In this document: positions 50,456-51,591 of the stretch, one piece after another
Numbering within the stretch: the first letter of the stretch is position 1
Layout: each line of letters begins with the position of its first letter
Assembly (NCBI RefSeq): GCF_016862075.1
Contig: NZ_BOMG01000030.1
Location: 1 to 51,591 of the forward strand
DNA: 51,591 nucleotides
Source of the DNA: Actinoplanes couchii
Lineage (GTDB): Bacteria; Actinomycetota; Actinomycetes; Mycobacteriales; Micromonosporaceae
Direction: 5' to 3'
Translations under genes and position numbers: made by a program
The notes under the pieces: model-generated
Databases searched by the model: none
Told to the model about the DNA's origin: nothing
The model's input: only the letters and a program-made list of their open reading frames with translations

Positions 50456-51591
50456 GTGTCCAGCGAAAAGCGGTCCACCACGGCCTCGTCCGCCCAGGCC
50501 GCTCCCGCCCCGCCTTCTCCTACCCCGCATTCTCCCGCCCCGGCTCCTACCCCGCCTTCTCCCGCCCCGGCCGCTCCCGCCCCGGCTTCTCCTGCCCAAG
50601 GCGGCCGTGCTCGGGGTGAGCGGGCTCTGGCGCGGGTCGATCGGGTTGCCGGGGGCATGGCCGAGCTGCGGCGATGGCTCGACGACCAGATCGAGCAGGG
50701 GTTGGCGGTGACCGGGCGGGCCGGTCCGGGTTCGTTCGAGACGATGGCGGCCCGGCTGGTCGACGCGCAGGCGCCCGGTGCCGCCGCCGTCGTCCGCCGG
50801 CTCGCCGAACTGGCCGGGTCCGGCCCGCACTGGGCGGACCGCCTGCTCGGCGAGTTGTCCCTGCTACGACTGCTGGTCACCGGCCACGACCGACTGGCCC
50901 CGGCGGCCACCAACCACAACCGGCTCGACCCGACGGACATCAACCACAACCGGCTCGACCAGACCGACACCAGCCACGACCGGCTCGACCCAACGGTCAC
51001 CGACCACAACCGGTCAGACCCGACGGACACCAGCCACGACCGGCTCGACCAGACGGCCGCCAGCCACGACTGGCTCGACCCGGCGGTGGCCGCGATCGTC
51101 CGCGCCCGCATCGGCTTCCCCACCACCGCCGAGGAGGTCCTGGCCGGGCCGCGGGTCCTGGATCGCTGGCAGACCCTCGGCCAGGTGGAGACCGACGAGG
51201 GCCCGCTGACCAGCCGCCGGACCTGGCTGCGGGGAGTGGACACCGGCCGGTTCGCGCTGATCCTGACCTATGCGGCGCCCGGCCGGCCGATGCCCACCGA
51301 TCTGATACCCGGCACCGAGTTCCGCGGCGAGGTCTGCTTCTATCCGGGCGCGGCGCCGCTGCGGGCCCTGGTCGCCACGCGCCTCTCGGCCACCACGCCT
51401 CTAGAAACCCCGCAGGGCGGAGGGTCCATCCGGGCGGCCCTGTCCCGGTGGTCGTCTTTCCTGGCCACCGACCCTTGGCGGTACGAGGGACCGATGCTCC
51501 TGTCCGCCGTGACCCTGTCCGCAGCACCCCCATCCGCTGTGAACCTGTCCTCAGCGCCCCCACCCGCTGTGACCCTGTCCTCAGTACCCCC
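50456..51591 (+). CDS. SWIM-associated-type protein lacking the SWIM finger, repeat-expanded, partial
   Basis: The frame is open from GTG at 50456 to the window edge (378 codons). Residues 1-50 are a Pro/Ala/Ser-rich segment (PAPPSPTPHSPAPAP). Residues 55-140 (ARVDRVAGGMAELRRWLDDQ, ETMAARLVDAQAPGAAAVVRRLAEL) resemble the helical domain after the SWIM zinc finger in actinobacterial SWIM proteins. No CxC...CxH finger precedes it. Seven in-frame 30-bp repeats (NHNRLDPTDT-like) interrupt the protein before VAAIVRARIGFPTTAEEVLAGP, after which homology-like sequence resumes. The visible end has another 10-residue repeat. The function is unknown; relatives sit beside MoxR/VWA genes, which would lie beyond the edge. 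Confidence 0.7.
   Translation, partial: MSSEKRSTTASSAQAAPAPPSPTPHSPAPAPTPPSPAPAAPAPASPAQGGRARGERALARVDRVAGGMAELRRWLDDQIEQGLAVTGRAGPGSFETMAARLVDAQAPGAAAVVRRLAELAGSGPHWADRLLGELSLLRLLVTGHDRLAPAATNHNRLDPTDINHNRLDQTDTSHDRLDPTVTDHNRSDPTDTSHDRLDQTAASHDWLDPAVAAIVRARIGFPTTAEEVLAGPRVLDRWQTLGQVETDEGPLTSRRTWLRGVDTGRFALILTYAAPGRPMPTDLIPGTEFRGEVCFYPGAAPLRALVATRLSATTPLETPQGGGSIRAALSRWSSFLATDPWRYEGPMLLSAVTLSAAPPSAVNLSSAPPPAVTLSSVP
50881..51090 (+). repeat. Seven 30-bp in-frame tandem repeats (minisatellite)
   Basis: Units begin every 30 bases from 50881 to 51061. The consensus core is CCACGACCGGCTCGACC, and single-base variants separate copies. Each adds ten residues of the form (N/S)H(N/D)RLDPTDT. Confidence 0.92.
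51503..51591 (+). repeat. 30-bp in-frame repeats at the window edge
   Basis: Units at 51503, 51533 and 51563 encode SAVTLSAAPP, SAVNLSSAPP and PAVTLSSVP. The third is cut by the end of the window and the array may continue. Confidence 0.88.

Overview
This is a high-GC actinobacterial chromosome segment, most likely from the Micromonosporaceae (Actinoplanes-like). The grounds are: GC-rich third codon positions, F420-dependent enzymes, an Lsr2 nucleoid protein, two FliA-family sigma factors (a family used in Actinoplanes for sporangium and flagellar genes), a HelR-type RNA polymerase-protecting ATPase, and many apparently leaderless genes with TANNNT lying 6-7 nt before an ATG or GTG. No rRNA, tRNA, CRISPR array, transposase or prophage gene was recognised. 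The region reads as chromosomal, with accessory patches.

Layout. 1-5 kb: HAD phosphatase, truncated-looking GT2 glycosyltransferase, F420-dependent glucose-6-phosphate dehydrogenase, and a striking fusion of an ECF sigma factor, zinc-binding anti-sigma-like motif, membrane helix and glycoside hydrolase. 4.9-6.6 kb: partner-switching genes (RsbW-like kinase and SpoIIE-like phosphatase). 6.7-11 kb: MarR, LLM oxidoreductase, Lsr2, a small unknown gene overlapping a D,D-carboxypeptidase, and DUF456. 11.2-17.1 kb: two FliA paralogues flanking a GNAT protein, HelR and a lipoprotein. 17.3-24 kb: DEAD-box helicase, permuted papain-like protein, APP1-like phosphatase, poorly characterised membrane proteins, a repeat-rich non-coding stretch and a sirtuin.

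24.1-33.6 kb: a LacI regulator precedes a complete oligopeptide-type ABC transporter and a GH1 beta-glucosidase, with tight or overlapping junctions. This is most simply a beta-glucoside or cello-oligosaccharide uptake and hydrolysis operon; a methyltransferase and a small membrane protein follow. 33.6-37.2 kb: aldo/keto reductase, then two regulator-enzyme pairs (MarR/cupin with a perfect 38-bp palindrome, and SDR/TetR with back-to-back leaderless promoters). 37.8-42.4 kb: a ParE-ParC type II topoisomerase operon. 42.5-46.1 kb: a single-domain class III nucleotidyl cyclase divergent from a 935-residue LuxR-family ATPase regulator.

46.2-51.6 kb: DUF5995 protein, a glutathionyl-hydroquinone-reductase-like protein behind a long structured leader, MarR divergent from an EamA transporter whose frame runs antisense into the next gene, an NAD(P)-binding protein, and a partial protein resembling SWIM-associated proteins. 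That last protein lacks the SWIM finger and carries in-frame 30-bp minisatellites. The most unusual items are the sigma/glycosidase fusion, the helR upstream region (rifamycin-element-like core plus an opposite-strand T-run terminator), the long perfect inverted repeats, the minisatellite gene at the right edge, and the EamA overlap.
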